Of a stretch of DNA of 64,000 bases, positions 27,973 to 37,744 are shown piece after piece. Origin of the DNA: Winogradskyella wichelsiae (GTDB lineage Bacteria > Bacteroidota > Bacteroidia > Flavobacteriales > Flavobacteriaceae); assembly GCF_013403925.1 (NCBI RefSeq), contig NZ_JABFDJ010000002.1:620001-684000 (forward strand), in the 5' to 3' direction. The translations under genes and the position numbers were made by a program. The first letter of the stretch is position 1. The number at the start of each line of letters is the position of its first letter. The notes under the pieces were generated by a model. The model saw only the letters and a program-made list of their open reading frames with translations. It ran no database searches and was not told where the DNA came from.

Positions 27973-28833
27973 ATGAAGTTATATCCTATACAAGCCGGAA
28001 ACTTTAAGCTAGATGGAGGTGCTATGTTTGGCGTAGTTCCTAAACCTCTATGGCAACGTACTAATCCTGCAGACAATAACAATATGATAGACATCGCAGC
28101 CCGATGTTTATTAATAGAAGATGGTGATCGCCTTATCTTAATAGATACAGGAATGGGAGATAAACAAGATGCTAAATTTTTTGGTTATTATTACCTTTGG
28201 GGAGATGATACTATAGATAAATCATTGGCTACTCATGGGTTTCATCGCGATGATATTACCGACGTTTTTATGACACATCTACATTTTGATCATTGTGGTG
28301 GAAGTGTACAGTGGAATAAAGACAAAACGGGTTACGAAACAGCTTTTAAAAACGCACATTACTGGAGTAATAAAGATCATTGGAAATGGGCTACTGAACC
28401 CAATAGAAGAGAACGTGCTTCATTTTTAAAAGAAAACATTTTACCTATGGAAGCGAGTGGTCAATTAAAATTTACTGGACTTCCTGAAAATAAAATTCTT
28501 AAAAATTCAGCTTTAGGCTTCGATCTTTTCTTTGCTGATGGGCATACCGACAAACAAATGATTCCGATGCTACAATACAAAGGAAAAACCATTTGTTTTA
28601 TGGCAGATTTATTACCAACTGCAGGTCATTTACCTATGCCTTTTGTTATGGGTTACGATACAAGACCCTTATTAACACTCGATGAAAAAGAAGTGTTTTT
28701 AAATATGGCTGCAGACAATAACTTCTATCTCTTTTTAGAGCACGATGCTCATAACGAAATTATAACGGTTAAGCACACAGAAAAAGGAGTAAGACTTAAC
28801 GAAACTTTTACTACAAACGAAATATTTATCTAA
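27973..28833 (+). CDS. MBL-fold metallo-hydrolase (YtnP/lactonase-like)
   Basis: This 286-aa zinc hydrolase has the metal motif HLHFDHCGG (His102, His104, Asp106, His107), the preceding LIDTGMGDK, a later FADGHTDKQM and the terminal EHDAHNE. The order and the long helical insertion (ERASFLKENILPMEASGQ) resemble the YtnP/AHL-lactonase branch of the superfamily, so hydrolysis of a lactone or another ester is possible; the substrate is not determined by sequence. No signal peptide, hence cytoplasmic. It stands alone between DUF202 (divergent) and the S8 peptidase. Confidence 0.88.
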   Translation: MKLYPIQAGNFKLDGGAMFGVVPKPLWQRTNPADNNNMIDIAARCLLIEDGDRLILIDTGMGDKQDAKFFGYYYLWGDDTIDKSLATHGFHRDDITDVFMTHLHFDHCGGSVQWNKDKTGYETAFKNAHYWSNKDHWKWATEPNRRERASFLKENILPMEASGQLKFTGLPENKILKNSALGFDLFFADGHTDKQMIPMLQYKGKTICFMADLLPTAGHLPMPFVMGYDTRPLLTLDEKEVFLNMAADNNFYLFLEHDAHNEIITVKHTEKGVRLNETFTTNEIFI

Positions 28834-28939
28834 AATATTAACCCTATACGTGTTATAGCCTATTAAGAGCTTCATTCCATATCAGAAGGCTTTTAATAAC
28901 TAACGGCACGTATTTATTATATAATTATAAACAAAAAAA

Positions 28940-30541
28940 ATGAAATTTAATTACAGATCATTAGCATACTTAAGTCTTGCTGGAACCCTATTTTTAGGTT
29001 GTGGTAGCACAGCAGAAATTCTTTCTACACCAATTGAAAATATAGATTCTTCACCTTTAAAAGTAACAGAATTAACAGATGTAGAAAAGAAACATTGGGG
29101 CCATTTAGACCTTGTTAAAGATACTATACCTGGTATGAGTGTTGATAAAGCTTATACAGAAATTATAAAAGATAAAAAAGGAACTAAAGTTATCGTAGCC
29201 GTTATAGATTCTGGTATTGATATCGATCATGAAGATTTAAGAAATGTACTTTGGACCAATGAAGATGAAATTCCTAACAACGGAATTGATGATGATAAAA
29301 ATGGTTATATCGATGATATTCATGGTTGGAACTTCTTGGGTGATGCCTACGATGAACAATTAGAATATGTACGTTTAATTGCAAGTGGTGATACTACTGA
29401 TCCTCGTTATGATGAAGCTGTTGCTTTACTTGAAGAAGAATCTAAATCATATGTAGATGCTAAAGCAAGATACGACCAGATAGCACAAGCTGTAAATGGT
29501 GCTGATGAAGTTTTAACCAAGCACTTTGGAAAAAGCGATTATACTATTGAAGAAGTTAACGCTATAACAACTGAAAATGAAGCTTTAACACAAGCCATTC
29601 AAATTGCAAATGGCATGAACGGTAACGGTTTATCTTTAGCTGATGCTAAAGTTGAAATAGAAAATGCCTTAGTAGGTATTAATGAACGTTTAAACTTTCA
29701 TTTTAATCCTAACTTTTCTGGAAGAACAACAGGAGATGACATTAATGATTTATCTGATATAGGCTATGGAAACGGAAACGTTAAACCTGTAAAAAGTGAT
29801 GAGTCTCATGGTACACACGTTGCTGGTATTATTGGTGCAGAACGTCATAATGGTTTAGGTGTAGATGGTATAGCTAACAATATAGAAATTATGTCTGTAA
29901 GAGCTGTCCCTAACGGTGATGAGTACGATAAAGATGTTGCTTTAGCTATTAGATATGCTGTAGATAATGGAGCAAAAGTAATTAATGGAAGCTTTGGTAA
30001 ATCTTTTTCTCCACATGCAGAATGGGTAAGAGATGCTATTAAATATGCTTCTGATAATGATGTTGTATTTGTACACGCTGCTGGTAATGATAGTAAAAAT
30101 GTAGATGAAGGAACTAACTTTCCTGATGATAATGTAAACTTTGAAGAAATTTCTAACACTTACATTAGAGTCGGTTCTTTAACTTCTAAATATGGTTCTA
30201 AAATTGTTTCTGGTTTTTCTAACTACGGAAAGAAGAATGTAGATGTTTTTGCACCTGGTTCTGCTATCTATTCAACATTTCCTGATAATGATTATAAAAG
30301 TATAAGCGGAACTTCTATGGCCTCTCCTGCTGTTGCTGGTGCAGTAGCCTTAGTTCGTTCTTATTACCCAAAATTAAGTGCCGCACAAGTTAAACAAGTG
30401 ATTTTAGATTCTGGGTTAGCTATAACAACTAAAGTTGTTGTTGGTGGTGATGCCTCTAACATTAAATCTTTTGCAGACTTATCTAAATCAGGAAGAATTG
30501 TTAACGTTTATAATGCGTTAATTATGGCTTCTAAATTATAA
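28940..30541 (+). CDS. Subtilisin-like S8 serine peptidase, lipoprotein
   Basis: This 533-aa predicted lipoprotein (lipobox LFLGC) has the full S8 catalytic triad: Asp90 in VIDSGIDIDHEDL, His290 in SHGTHVAGIIG and Ser459 in GTSMASPAVAG. The Asp-His distance is 200 residues instead of roughly 30-40 in classical subtilisins. The insertion (about 120-275) is acidic and helical, with YDEAVALLEEESKSYVDAK and NALVGINERLNFH. The oxyanion Asn is likely in HAAGNDS. Anchoring in the outer membrane facing outward or into the periplasm is likely. Followed by its own terminator and an M1 peptidase gene. Confidence 0.93.
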   Translation: MKFNYRSLAYLSLAGTLFLGCGSTAEILSTPIENIDSSPLKVTELTDVEKKHWGHLDLVKDTIPGMSVDKAYTEIIKDKKGTKVIVAVIDSGIDIDHEDLRNVLWTNEDEIPNNGIDDDKNGYIDDIHGWNFLGDAYDEQLEYVRLIASGDTTDPRYDEAVALLEEESKSYVDAKARYDQIAQAVNGADEVLTKHFGKSDYTIEEVNAITTENEALTQAIQIANGMNGNGLSLADAKVEIENALVGINERLNFHFNPNFSGRTTGDDINDLSDIGYGNGNVKPVKSDESHGTHVAGIIGAERHNGLGVDGIANNIEIMSVRAVPNGDEYDKDVALAIRYAVDNGAKVINGSFGKSFSPHAEWVRDAIKYASDNDVVFVHAAGNDSKNVDEGTNFPDDNVNFEEISNTYIRVGSLTSKYGSKIVSGFSNYGKKNVDVFAPGSAIYSTFPDNDYKSISGTSMASPAVAGAVALVRSYYPKLSAAQVKQVILDSGLAITTKVVVGGDASNIKSFADLSKSGRIVNVYNALIMASKL

Positions 30542-30586
30542 TAAGCACTTCTATTAAATTAATAATTTTAATATAAGTCTATATTT

Positions 30587-30627
30587 AAAAAGGTTATCTT
30601 TCAAAAATCTGACAGATAACCTTTTTT
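30587..30627 (+). terminator. Terminator of the S8 peptidase gene
   Basis: A 13-bp stem (aaaaaggttatct with its complement at 30614-30626) and a loop of 14 bases, ending in a T run. Confidence 0.8.
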
Positions 30628-30723
30628 ATTTAAACAAGTTTTTCAAACCTAATTTCTAAATTTTTTATAAAATAATTCTATAGGTTTATAGACTTTATCC
30701 TTACCCTAAAATATATAAATTTC

Positions 30724-32526
30724 ATGAAACATTTCATTCTAAGTCTTTCTTCTCTTTTTATTTTTTGGTCTTGTAGTGTAGCGAAAGCTCCTGTTGATGC
30801 CATTGAAAAATCGAGTAATTCAACAAATGCTTATTGGCAACAACATGTAGATTATTCTATGGATATTGACATGGACGTTAACAACTATCAGTACAAAGGA
30901 AAACAAAAATTGGTCTATACCAATAACTCTCCAGATGTACTAAACCGGGTGTATTACCATTTATTTTTTAATGCATTTCAACCTGGTAGTGAAATGGATG
31001 TACGTTCTCGTACAATTCAAGATCCAGATCCTCGTGTTGGAGATCGTATTAGTAAACTTCAACCTAATGAAATTGGTTTTATAAAGGTTAATGGTTTAAA
31101 ACAAAACGGAACATCTATAACTTATGAAACCGTTGGTACTGTTTTAGAAGTTCAATTAAATCAACCTATTCAACCCGGTGAAAAAGTAACTTTTGACATG
31201 GATTTTGATGCACAAGTACCTGTTCAAATTCGTCGTTCTGGACGAAACAACAAAGAAGGTGTTGCTTTATCTATGGCGCAATGGTATCCTAAATTAGCTG
31301 AATATGATACGGAAGGGTGGCATGCTGATCCTTACATCGGAAGAGAATTTCATGGTGTTTGGGGTGATTTTGATGTAAAATTAACAATCGATAAGGATTA
31401 TGTTGTTGGTGGTACCGGATATCTTCAAGGAGAACCTGTTATAAAATCGAATTTAAAAACACTACATTTTAAAGCTCCAAAAGTGCACGATTTTACTTGG
31501 GCAGCAGATCCTGATTTTATTCATGATACTTTCAAAATGTCAAATGGTACAATTCTAAATTTCTATTATAAAAAAGATTTAGAGCAAAAGTATCTTGATA
31601 ATTGGAAGAAATTACAAGCAGACACTGCAGAATTAATGAATTTCTTTAACGAAGCTGTTGGTCAATATCCATACGATCAATACTCTGTTATTCAGGGTGG
31701 TGATGGCGGAATGGAATATGCTATGAGCACTTTAATTACCGGACAACGTAGTTATGGTAGCTTATTGGGTGTTACCGCACATGAGTTGGCACATACTTGG
31801 TTTCAATTTTTATTAGCAAGTAATGAATCTAAACACGAGTGGATGGACGAAGGTTTTACAACGTATATTTCTACTTTAGCAATGCAAATTTTTAAAGATG
31901 AAAAAAGTGAAAATCCTTTAGCGAGAACCTATGCTGGTTACATTGCTTTAGCAAATTCTGGTATAGAACAACCTTTAACAACTCACTCGGATCGTTATAA
32001 ATTTAACCAAGCTTATGGAGCTGCTGCTTATAGTAAAGGAGCTGTACTTTTAGCACAATTAGGTTATATAATTGGTGAAGAAAATTTAGATAAAACTATT
32101 AAAAAATACTTTGAAGATTTTAAGTTTAAACATCCACAGCCTTTAGATGTAGTTAGAACTGCAGAACGTATTACTGATTTTGAATTAGATTGGTATTTTA
32201 CAGATTTTGCACAGACAACCAATACTATTGATTATGGTGTTAATAAAGTGGAAGGAAAAACAATTACTTTAGAGCGTATTGGTTTAATGCCAATGCCTAT
32301 AGATCTTTCTGTAACTTATACAGACGGAACTACTGAAGATTTTTACATTCCTTTACAAATGATGCGTGGAGAAAAGCCAACCTCTGCAACTATTATTAAT
32401 GATTGGGCCTGGGCAATGCCAACCTATTCTTTTGATGCTAAAAAAGCCGTAAAATCAGTTGAGATTGATGCTTCTCAGATGATGGCAGATGTTAATAGAG
32501 AAAATAATGTACTTACTTTAGATTAA
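30724..32526 (+). CDS. M1-family zinc metallopeptidase, lipoprotein
   Basis: This 600-aa gluzincin aminopeptidase has zinc ligands His353 and His357 in HELAHTW, catalytic Glu354 and third ligand Glu376 in WMDEGFTTY. The substrate-binding GGMEYAMS precedes them. The N-terminus is a lipoprotein signal with FIFWSCSVAKAP. An N-terminal beta domain of the M1 type (YKGKQKLVYTNNSPDVLNRVYYHLF) is present. Probably degrades peptides at the outer membrane or in the periplasm. It follows another lipoprotein peptidase, separated by a terminator, so the two have independent transcripts. Confidence 0.94.
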   Translation: MKHFILSLSSLFIFWSCSVAKAPVDAIEKSSNSTNAYWQQHVDYSMDIDMDVNNYQYKGKQKLVYTNNSPDVLNRVYYHLFFNAFQPGSEMDVRSRTIQDPDPRVGDRISKLQPNEIGFIKVNGLKQNGTSITYETVGTVLEVQLNQPIQPGEKVTFDMDFDAQVPVQIRRSGRNNKEGVALSMAQWYPKLAEYDTEGWHADPYIGREFHGVWGDFDVKLTIDKDYVVGGTGYLQGEPVIKSNLKTLHFKAPKVHDFTWAADPDFIHDTFKMSNGTILNFYYKKDLEQKYLDNWKKLQADTAELMNFFNEAVGQYPYDQYSVIQGGDGGMEYAMSTLITGQRSYGSLLGVTAHELAHTWFQFLLASNESKHEWMDEGFTTYISTLAMQIFKDEKSENPLARTYAGYIALANSGIEQPLTTHSDRYKFNQAYGAAAYSKGAVLLAQLGYIIGEENLDKTIKKYFEDFKFKHPQPLDVVRTAERITDFELDWYFTDFAQTTNTIDYGVNKVEGKTITLERIGLMPMPIDLSVTYTDGTTEDFYIPLQMMRGEKPTSATIINDWAWAMPTYSFDAKKAVKSVEIDASQMMADVNRENNVLTLD

Positions 32527-32547
32527 AGTACTAATACAATCAAATAA

Positions 32548-32581
32548 AAAAAGAGCACAACCATTAGGTTGTGCTCTTTTC
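32548..32581. terminator. Bidirectional terminator between the M1 peptidase and the convergent gene
   Basis: Stem agagcacaacc (32552-32562) pairs perfectly with ggttgtgctct (32567-32577) around a 4-base loop, with an A run on the left and a T run on the right. It serves both converging genes. Confidence 0.88.
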
Positions 32582-32603
32582 TTTTTTTTTATAACTTTTT
32601 AGT

Positions 32604-34598
32604 TTAAAAGCGTTTTTTAAATACCACATCTTTATTGTAATCATAGACACGCCAAGTACCATTTTGTTGATCTCTTTTATAGCTGCCCTTAATTTTTAAC
32701 TTTCCGTTACTATAATATTCTAAGTAATCTCCGTGTTTTAATCCGTTTTTAAGTTCTACAGAAAATCTAATTTTACCGTTGTAATATTTCTTTTCAAATT
32801 GCTTAGCGGTTAAATCAGAAGCGAAAATTTCTTTAATAGTAAAAATGGTGGCTTTATTTATGGTCTCTTCTGTTATTTCTACTTCTTTTTTTGTTTGATT
32901 TCCCTTAGCCTTAGACGATGAATCTGTAAATGAATATTTAGTTTTTACAGTTTCGGGATCCTCATAGTCTACAACTAATTTGGTTTCAAAAAGATCATCT
33001 TCAGATTTTAACTGAATACCTATTTGAGAAAAACAGATAAAATAATCCTTGTTATCGCTCAATTCTTTTCTTGTAGTCGCATCTAAAAAATTATAGGCAC
33101 TATTGTATAAATTTGGTGCATTGATGTATGCAAAAATATTAGACCTGCTATCAAAATTATTATCGAAATCTTCAAAGGATTCAAAATTTGCTAGTGTATC
33201 GTCATTAATATAACTGGTAATTATACTCTTCAATGTATTTGGGTGATTACTAAAAACAACATAATCATCAATAATTGTAAAATAAGGTTTGTCAATTTCT
33301 TTAAATAAATCACCTAACAAGATTTTAAAAAATCCTTTAATATCCATAAAATTAATGGTGTGCCCTTTGTAACTAACTTCTTTAAATTTTACTGGACTTC
33401 GTCGTCGTATTTGTTCTAAAATAAAATCCAAATTCTTTTTAGCATCATCGATATCTGTTGTTTTTAATATAAATGCGACATCTTTCTTAGAGTCAGTAAC
33501 TGTAGAATGTAACTGAATTAAAGCGATTTCATCATCTATCCAACTTACAAAATGCTTTTTTAAATCTATTTTTAAGAAGTTTTCTATTTGCTCTGTACCA
33601 TCTAAATAGATTTTAAATTCTTCTGGTTTTTCTTTTAAAACATTTTCAAAATTGGTATAAAATTTATCAAACCTATCGAAAGTAAAACTTAAATAAAGTG
33701 CGGTTTGTTTTGGTGCTATTTCTGCGATTCTTCTAGAACTATAACCAGAATTCTGAAGTGATTTTAAATATAAACTAACCTCTTCATTATAGTTGGTAAT
33801 TCCATTGGCTGTAATAGTGTTATCATCTACATCAAAATTAAAGCCACTAAAATATAAACTATTACTCAGCGTCTTTGTTAAAGCACCAGCATCGTTAGAA
33901 AAAACTTTTAAATAGTCTTCTAGGTATTTATACTGCACATACAACCTAAACATATCTCCATAACCAACTTCTTTCTCAACTTCAATAAAATCAAGGTTTC
34001 TTCCTATTTTTGGTTCTTTATATTGATCTATTGAGGCTTCTACTAAAGTATGCACATAAGACGCTATCATTTGGTTTTTAATAAAACTAATATGTAGAGT
34101 TTCGCGTTTTATAACATCATAAACTTCTATAATTTCTTGATTATGATATTTACGTTTACTTATCTTATAATTACTATTAGCAAAAGTATTTAAGTGATTC
34201 TTTAGAATATTTAATTTTGCTATTTTCTGTAAATCTACAACATAGAAAAAATCATATTTCTTAGGTTTATAAACGTGTGCAGATATTAAAATTTCTCTGT
34301 TTCCTATTCTATCGAAAACACTTTTTTCCTGTTTAAAAATTGTATCAATTTTATTGAGGCTTTCTGCCAATTCATTAAAATAAGAATTGGTGTTTAGGTG
34401 TTTCCATATATCACTTTTACTAACATCATTCCAGTTATCTATAGGATCTTGGGTCTCAATAATATATACAGCATCCTTTGGAACTAAGTATATAGATTTT
34501 AAATTATCATTATTATCGATATAAAAAGTATAAAATGAATATAGTAAAACGCTACAAATGAGTAAAACTATAACAATAAGAGATTTTCTTTTTGTCAT
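32604..34598 (-). CDS. Membrane-anchored protein with MORN-like C-terminal repeats
   Basis: This 664-aa protein has one N-terminal transmembrane helix (about residues 7-27) and a long exported region of mixed alpha/beta composition (DUF3352-like in overall look; assignment uncertain). The C-terminal part is a short stretch of MORN/YwqK-type repeats (about 605-660: YYNGKIRFSVELKNG, YYSNGKLKIKGSYK, NGTWRVYDYN). Stretches such as AVYIIETQDPIDNWNDV near the N-terminus recur in large uncharacterised Flavobacteriia proteins. No catalytic motif recognised. Single gene with a candidate promoter at 34640-34647. Confidence 0.7.
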   Translation of the reverse strand: MTKRKSLIVIVLLICSVLLYSFYTFYIDNNDNLKSIYLVPKDAVYIIETQDPIDNWNDVSKSDIWKHLNTNSYFNELAESLNKIDTIFKQEKSVFDRIGNREILISAHVYKPKKYDFFYVVDLQKIAKLNILKNHLNTFANSNYKISKRKYHNQEIIEVYDVIKRETLHISFIKNQMIASYVHTLVEASIDQYKEPKIGRNLDFIEVEKEVGYGDMFRLYVQYKYLEDYLKVFSNDAGALTKTLSNSLYFSGFNFDVDDNTITANGITNYNEEVSLYLKSLQNSGYSSRRIAEIAPKQTALYLSFTFDRFDKFYTNFENVLKEKPEEFKIYLDGTEQIENFLKIDLKKHFVSWIDDEIALIQLHSTVTDSKKDVAFILKTTDIDDAKKNLDFILEQIRRRSPVKFKEVSYKGHTINFMDIKGFFKILLGDLFKEIDKPYFTIIDDYVVFSNHPNTLKSIITSYINDDTLANFESFEDFDNNFDSRSNIFAYINAPNLYNSAYNFLDATTRKELSDNKDYFICFSQIGIQLKSEDDLFETKLVVDYEDPETVKTKYSFTDSSSKAKGNQTKKEVEITEETINKATIFTIKEIFASDLTAKQFEKKYYNGKIRFSVELKNGLKHGDYLEYYSNGKLKIKGSYKRDQQNGTWRVYDYNKDVVFKKRF

Positions 34599-34639
34599 TG
34601 TGGTAGTTTATTTGGGTTAAAATGAATTAATATGAGGAA

Positions 34640-34647
34640 CAAAAATA
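34640..34647 (-). promoter_or_regulatory. Candidate -7 element for the gene at 32604-34598
   Basis: The minus strand reads TATTTTTG, matching TAnnTTTG, 41 bases before the ATG. Confidence 0.4.
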
Positions 34648-34801
34648 ACTTAATATTCTTGTAAAAAAACCAGTAGTAAAATTTAGATCTTCATTTATAA
34701 TAATCTTAAAATTTTGAAGCTAAAGCTTTAGTATTGCTAAGATTTAAACTTACTTTGTTAAATTAATTTTTAAAGCTTTATAAAAAGCAAAATTTCTTAA
34801 A

Positions 34802-35212
34802 ATGTCTTTTAAATACTCGCAAAAAGATAAACTTAAAAGTAAAAAGCTTATTGAAGCGCTATTTACTAATGGCAAGGCTGTTACAGCTTATCCATTAAAA
34901 CTTATATATATTAAAACAGAATTTGAAGATGGTTCTCAATTAAAAACAGGTGTTTCTGTAAGCAAACGTTTACATAAAACAGCCGTTTCTAGAAACCAAA
35001 TAAAACGATTATTACGTGAAGTATACCGACTTAACAAACCGCTATATTTTAACAATAGTTCTAATTCTTATGCGTTTATGATTCTGTACCTCAGTAAAGA
35101 TGGTACTACTTTTGATAAATTAAATAAGAACATCAATACTTTGTTTAAAAAATTCTTAGTTCAAAATGAGCCTTTGGTTGAAAAATCGGAGTCTAATACT
35201 TCTGAAACATGA
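34802..35212 (+). CDS. rnpA: Ribonuclease P protein component
   Basis: This 136-aa basic protein assists the RNase P RNA in removing tRNA 5' leaders. The opening SQKDKLKSKKLIEALFTNGK and the RNA-binding RNQIKRLLREVYRLNK (about 66-81) are diagnostic. The usual partners rpmH and dnaA are not adjacent; instead, its last four bases (ATGA) overlap the start of an S41 protease gene, so the two are translationally coupled. The C-terminal 15 residues are less conserved. Confidence 0.94.
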   Translation: MSFKYSQKDKLKSKKLIEALFTNGKAVTAYPLKLIYIKTEFEDGSQLKTGVSVSKRLHKTAVSRNQIKRLLREVYRLNKPLYFNNSSNSYAFMILYLSKDGTTFDKLNKNINTLFKKFLVQNEPLVEKSESNTSET

Positions 35213-36843
35213 AAAAAAATCTTTATAGAATAATAATAATTCCCGTCGTAGCTGCACTTATATTTTTAGGGAGCACAGCTTTTAAAAATGACTTTTTCGA
35301 AATAGCGAAACAAATCGAAATTTTCACGACACTTTTTAAGGAAATTAACATGAATTATGTTGATGATACCAACCCTGGAGACTTAATGGATACGGCTATT
35401 AAGAGCATGTTAGAAGATTTAGATCCATATACTCAATTTTATAACGAACAAGACGTAGAAGCCTCTAGAATTAATAATGCAGGAGATTATACAGGTATTG
35501 GAGCAAAAATACTTACCCTACATGATAAATTAGTTGTTGTAGAGCCTTACAAAGGTTATGCCGCTGATAAAGCCGGACTTAAAGCTGGAGATGAAATTAT
35601 AAAGGTTGATAAAGTTACTGTATCAGATTTTAAAGACGATGCTGCAAATTTATTACAAGGTGCTGCCGGTACAGAAGTTTCAGTAACCTACAAAAGACAA
35701 GGAAAATCTACAACGGTAAATATTATTAGAGAATCTTTAGAAATAAAAGCCGTACCTCATTATTCTATGATTGATGATAAAACAGGTTACGTTGTACTAA
35801 GAAAATTTAATAACAAAGCCTCTGCTGAAACCATAAGCGCTATAAAAGCTTTAAAAAATCAAGGAGCTACAAAATTGATTTTAGATTTAAGAGGAAACCC
35901 AGGAGGTTTACTAAACGAAGCTGTTAACGTCACTAATATTTTTGTACCAAAAGATCAATTGGTAGTCACTACAAAATCTAAGGTTAAGAAGTACAATAAG
36001 ACCTATTATACGCAACACGAACCTATAGATACTCAAATTCCATTAGTCATTTTAATAGATGGTAAAAGTGCCTCTGCAAGTGAAATTGTTTCAGGTGCTT
36101 TACAAGATATGGATCGTGCTGTTGTTGTTGGTACTCGTAGTTTCGGTAAGGGTTTAGTTCAACGTCCTAAGGCCTTAACTTATGGGACACAAATGAAGAT
36201 AACAATTTCGAGATATTACACACCATCCGGACGTTGTATTCAAGCATTAGATTATTGGAACCGTGATGAAAATGGAAAAGCAACCAGAACAAAACAAGAA
36301 AACTATAATGCCTTTAAAACTAAAAATGGCCGTAACGTTTTTGATGGAGGTGGAGTAGAACCTGATGTTGAAGTAGAGTTTGCTAAACATACACCAATTA
36401 CCAAAGCTATTTCTAACGAAAATTTAATATTCGATTTTGCAACCGAATATTATTACGATCACAAAGTCGAGGAGTTAAAAAACTTTAAACTTTCAGATTC
36501 AGATTTTAAAAATTTTAAAAATTACATTAAAAAAAGTGATTTTAATTTTGAGACTAAAACTGAAAAAGCATTACACAATGCTATTTTAGTAGCTAAAGAA
36601 GAAGCGCTTGAAAGTGTTATAGAATCTGATTATAATGATTTAGCCAAAACATTACAATCTTATAAATCTAATGCTATAGATATCAATAAAACACAATTAA
36701 ACGGATTACTGACAGACGAAATTATTAAACGCTACTTTTACAGTGAAGGTTTATATATGTATTACACCGCTAACAATTTAGAAATTAAAAAAGCTTTAAG
36801 TATTTTAAATAATCCTACACAGTACGCTAGTATTTTGAGATAG
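35209..36843 (+). CDS. S41-family C-terminal processing peptidase
   Basis: This 544-aa exported protease has an N-terminal signal anchor (about 7-25), a PDZ domain (about 85-170: GIGAKILTLHDKLVVVEPYKG) and a Ser/Lys catalytic core. Ser near 287 lies in the KSASASEIVSGALQD motif and Lys314 in SFGKGLVQ. LRGNPGGLLNEAVN precedes it. CtpA-like proteases trim C-termini of envelope proteins in the periplasm. A C-terminal extension (about 405-544), mainly helical, is usual in Bacteroidota. The coupling with rnpA by a four-base overlap is a common arrangement in Flavobacteriia. Confidence 0.94.
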   Translation: MKKNLYRIIIIPVVAALIFLGSTAFKNDFFEIAKQIEIFTTLFKEINMNYVDDTNPGDLMDTAIKSMLEDLDPYTQFYNEQDVEASRINNAGDYTGIGAKILTLHDKLVVVEPYKGYAADKAGLKAGDEIIKVDKVTVSDFKDDAANLLQGAAGTEVSVTYKRQGKSTTVNIIRESLEIKAVPHYSMIDDKTGYVVLRKFNNKASAETISAIKALKNQGATKLILDLRGNPGGLLNEAVNVTNIFVPKDQLVVTTKSKVKKYNKTYYTQHEPIDTQIPLVILIDGKSASASEIVSGALQDMDRAVVVGTRSFGKGLVQRPKALTYGTQMKITISRYYTPSGRCIQALDYWNRDENGKATRTKQENYNAFKTKNGRNVFDGGGVEPDVEVEFAKHTPITKAISNENLIFDFATEYYYDHKVEELKNFKLSDSDFKNFKNYIKKSDFNFETKTEKALHNAILVAKEEALESVIESDYNDLAKTLQSYKSNAIDINKTQLNGLLTDEIIKRYFYSEGLYMYYTANNLEIKKALSILNNPTQYASILR

Positions 36844-36904
36844 TGCTTAATTTTTTTATATTTAGCGTCATTAACATTTTCTGTACGCACGAAAATTATA
36901 ATAA

Positions 36905-37744
36905 ATGAAACCCCTAATTATCCTTTTATGCTTTTGTTTTCAACTTTCTTTTGCTCAAAAGGAATTGAAACACGAAGTCTATTTCGAAACTGATCAACAC
37001 GATATTCCCGAAACTGAACACAGCAGACTATTACTATTTCTATCTATAATTGAAGAAGTAGATATCGAAAAAATTACAATATATGGTTTTACAGATGATA
37101 GAGGAAGCGATAATTACAACTTAGTTTTATCGCAAAATAGGGCAGATGCTATAAAAGAAGTTTTTTCTAATAATGAATTTGACGAATCTAGAATTACCAA
37201 TGTAGATGGTAAAGGTAAAATCTTAGTTAACATTATTAAAGAAGACAATCTTAATAAAATTAGAGGTCTAAACCGTAAGGTAGAAATTATTGTAACACCT
37301 GTTTACCCACCAAAACCAGAAGTCGTAGAAGAACCTAAACCTAAAGAAGCCGAAGATTTACTTAAAGGTGAATTAAAAGAAGGTGATAAAATTCTTTTAG
37401 ATAACTTATTGTTTAGAACCGGTTATAGTTACTTAACCAAAGATTCTAAAGTAGTCCTTGATAGAATTGCTGAGGTTTTAGTAGAACGTACCAATGTATA
37501 TTTTACTATTGAAGGTCATGTATGTTGCACACAAGGAGAAAGAGATGCTATTGACCGTAAGACTAAAAAACGTAATCTTTCTGTTGCCAGAGCAAAATAT
37601 ATCTACGATTATTTGGTAGATAAAGGGGTTAAGCATTACCGAATGAAATTTGCAGGTATGCGCAGAAAACAACCACTCGGAGGTGAACCACAATTAGATA
37701 GACGTGTTGAAATTTTAGTGACGCGTATTTACGAGAAGAAATAA
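36905..37744 (+). CDS. Secreted protein with two OmpA-like peptidoglycan-binding domains
   Basis: This 279-aa protein has a signal peptide (ending LSFAQ) and two OmpA C-terminal-like domains. The first, about 25-130, has ITIYGFTDDRGSDNYNLVLSQNRADAIK and NRKVEIIV; the second, about 160-275, has FTIEGHVCCTQGERDAID, LSVARAKYIYDYL and DRRVEILV. Two consecutive cysteines in the second domain are unusual. A Pro/Glu-rich linker (about 131-150) joins the domains. It would bind peptidoglycan in the periplasm; no beta-barrel is attached. It follows the S41 protease by 61 bases and may share its transcript. Confidence 0.85.
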   Translation: MKPLIILLCFCFQLSFAQKELKHEVYFETDQHDIPETEHSRLLLFLSIIEEVDIEKITIYGFTDDRGSDNYNLVLSQNRADAIKEVFSNNEFDESRITNVDGKGKILVNIIKEDNLNKIRGLNRKVEIIVTPVYPPKPEVVEEPKPKEAEDLLKGELKEGDKILLDNLLFRTGYSYLTKDSKVVLDRIAEVLVERTNVYFTIEGHVCCTQGERDAIDRKTKKRNLSVARAKYIYDYLVDKGVKHYRMKFAGMRRKQPLGGEPQLDRRVEILVTRIYEKK

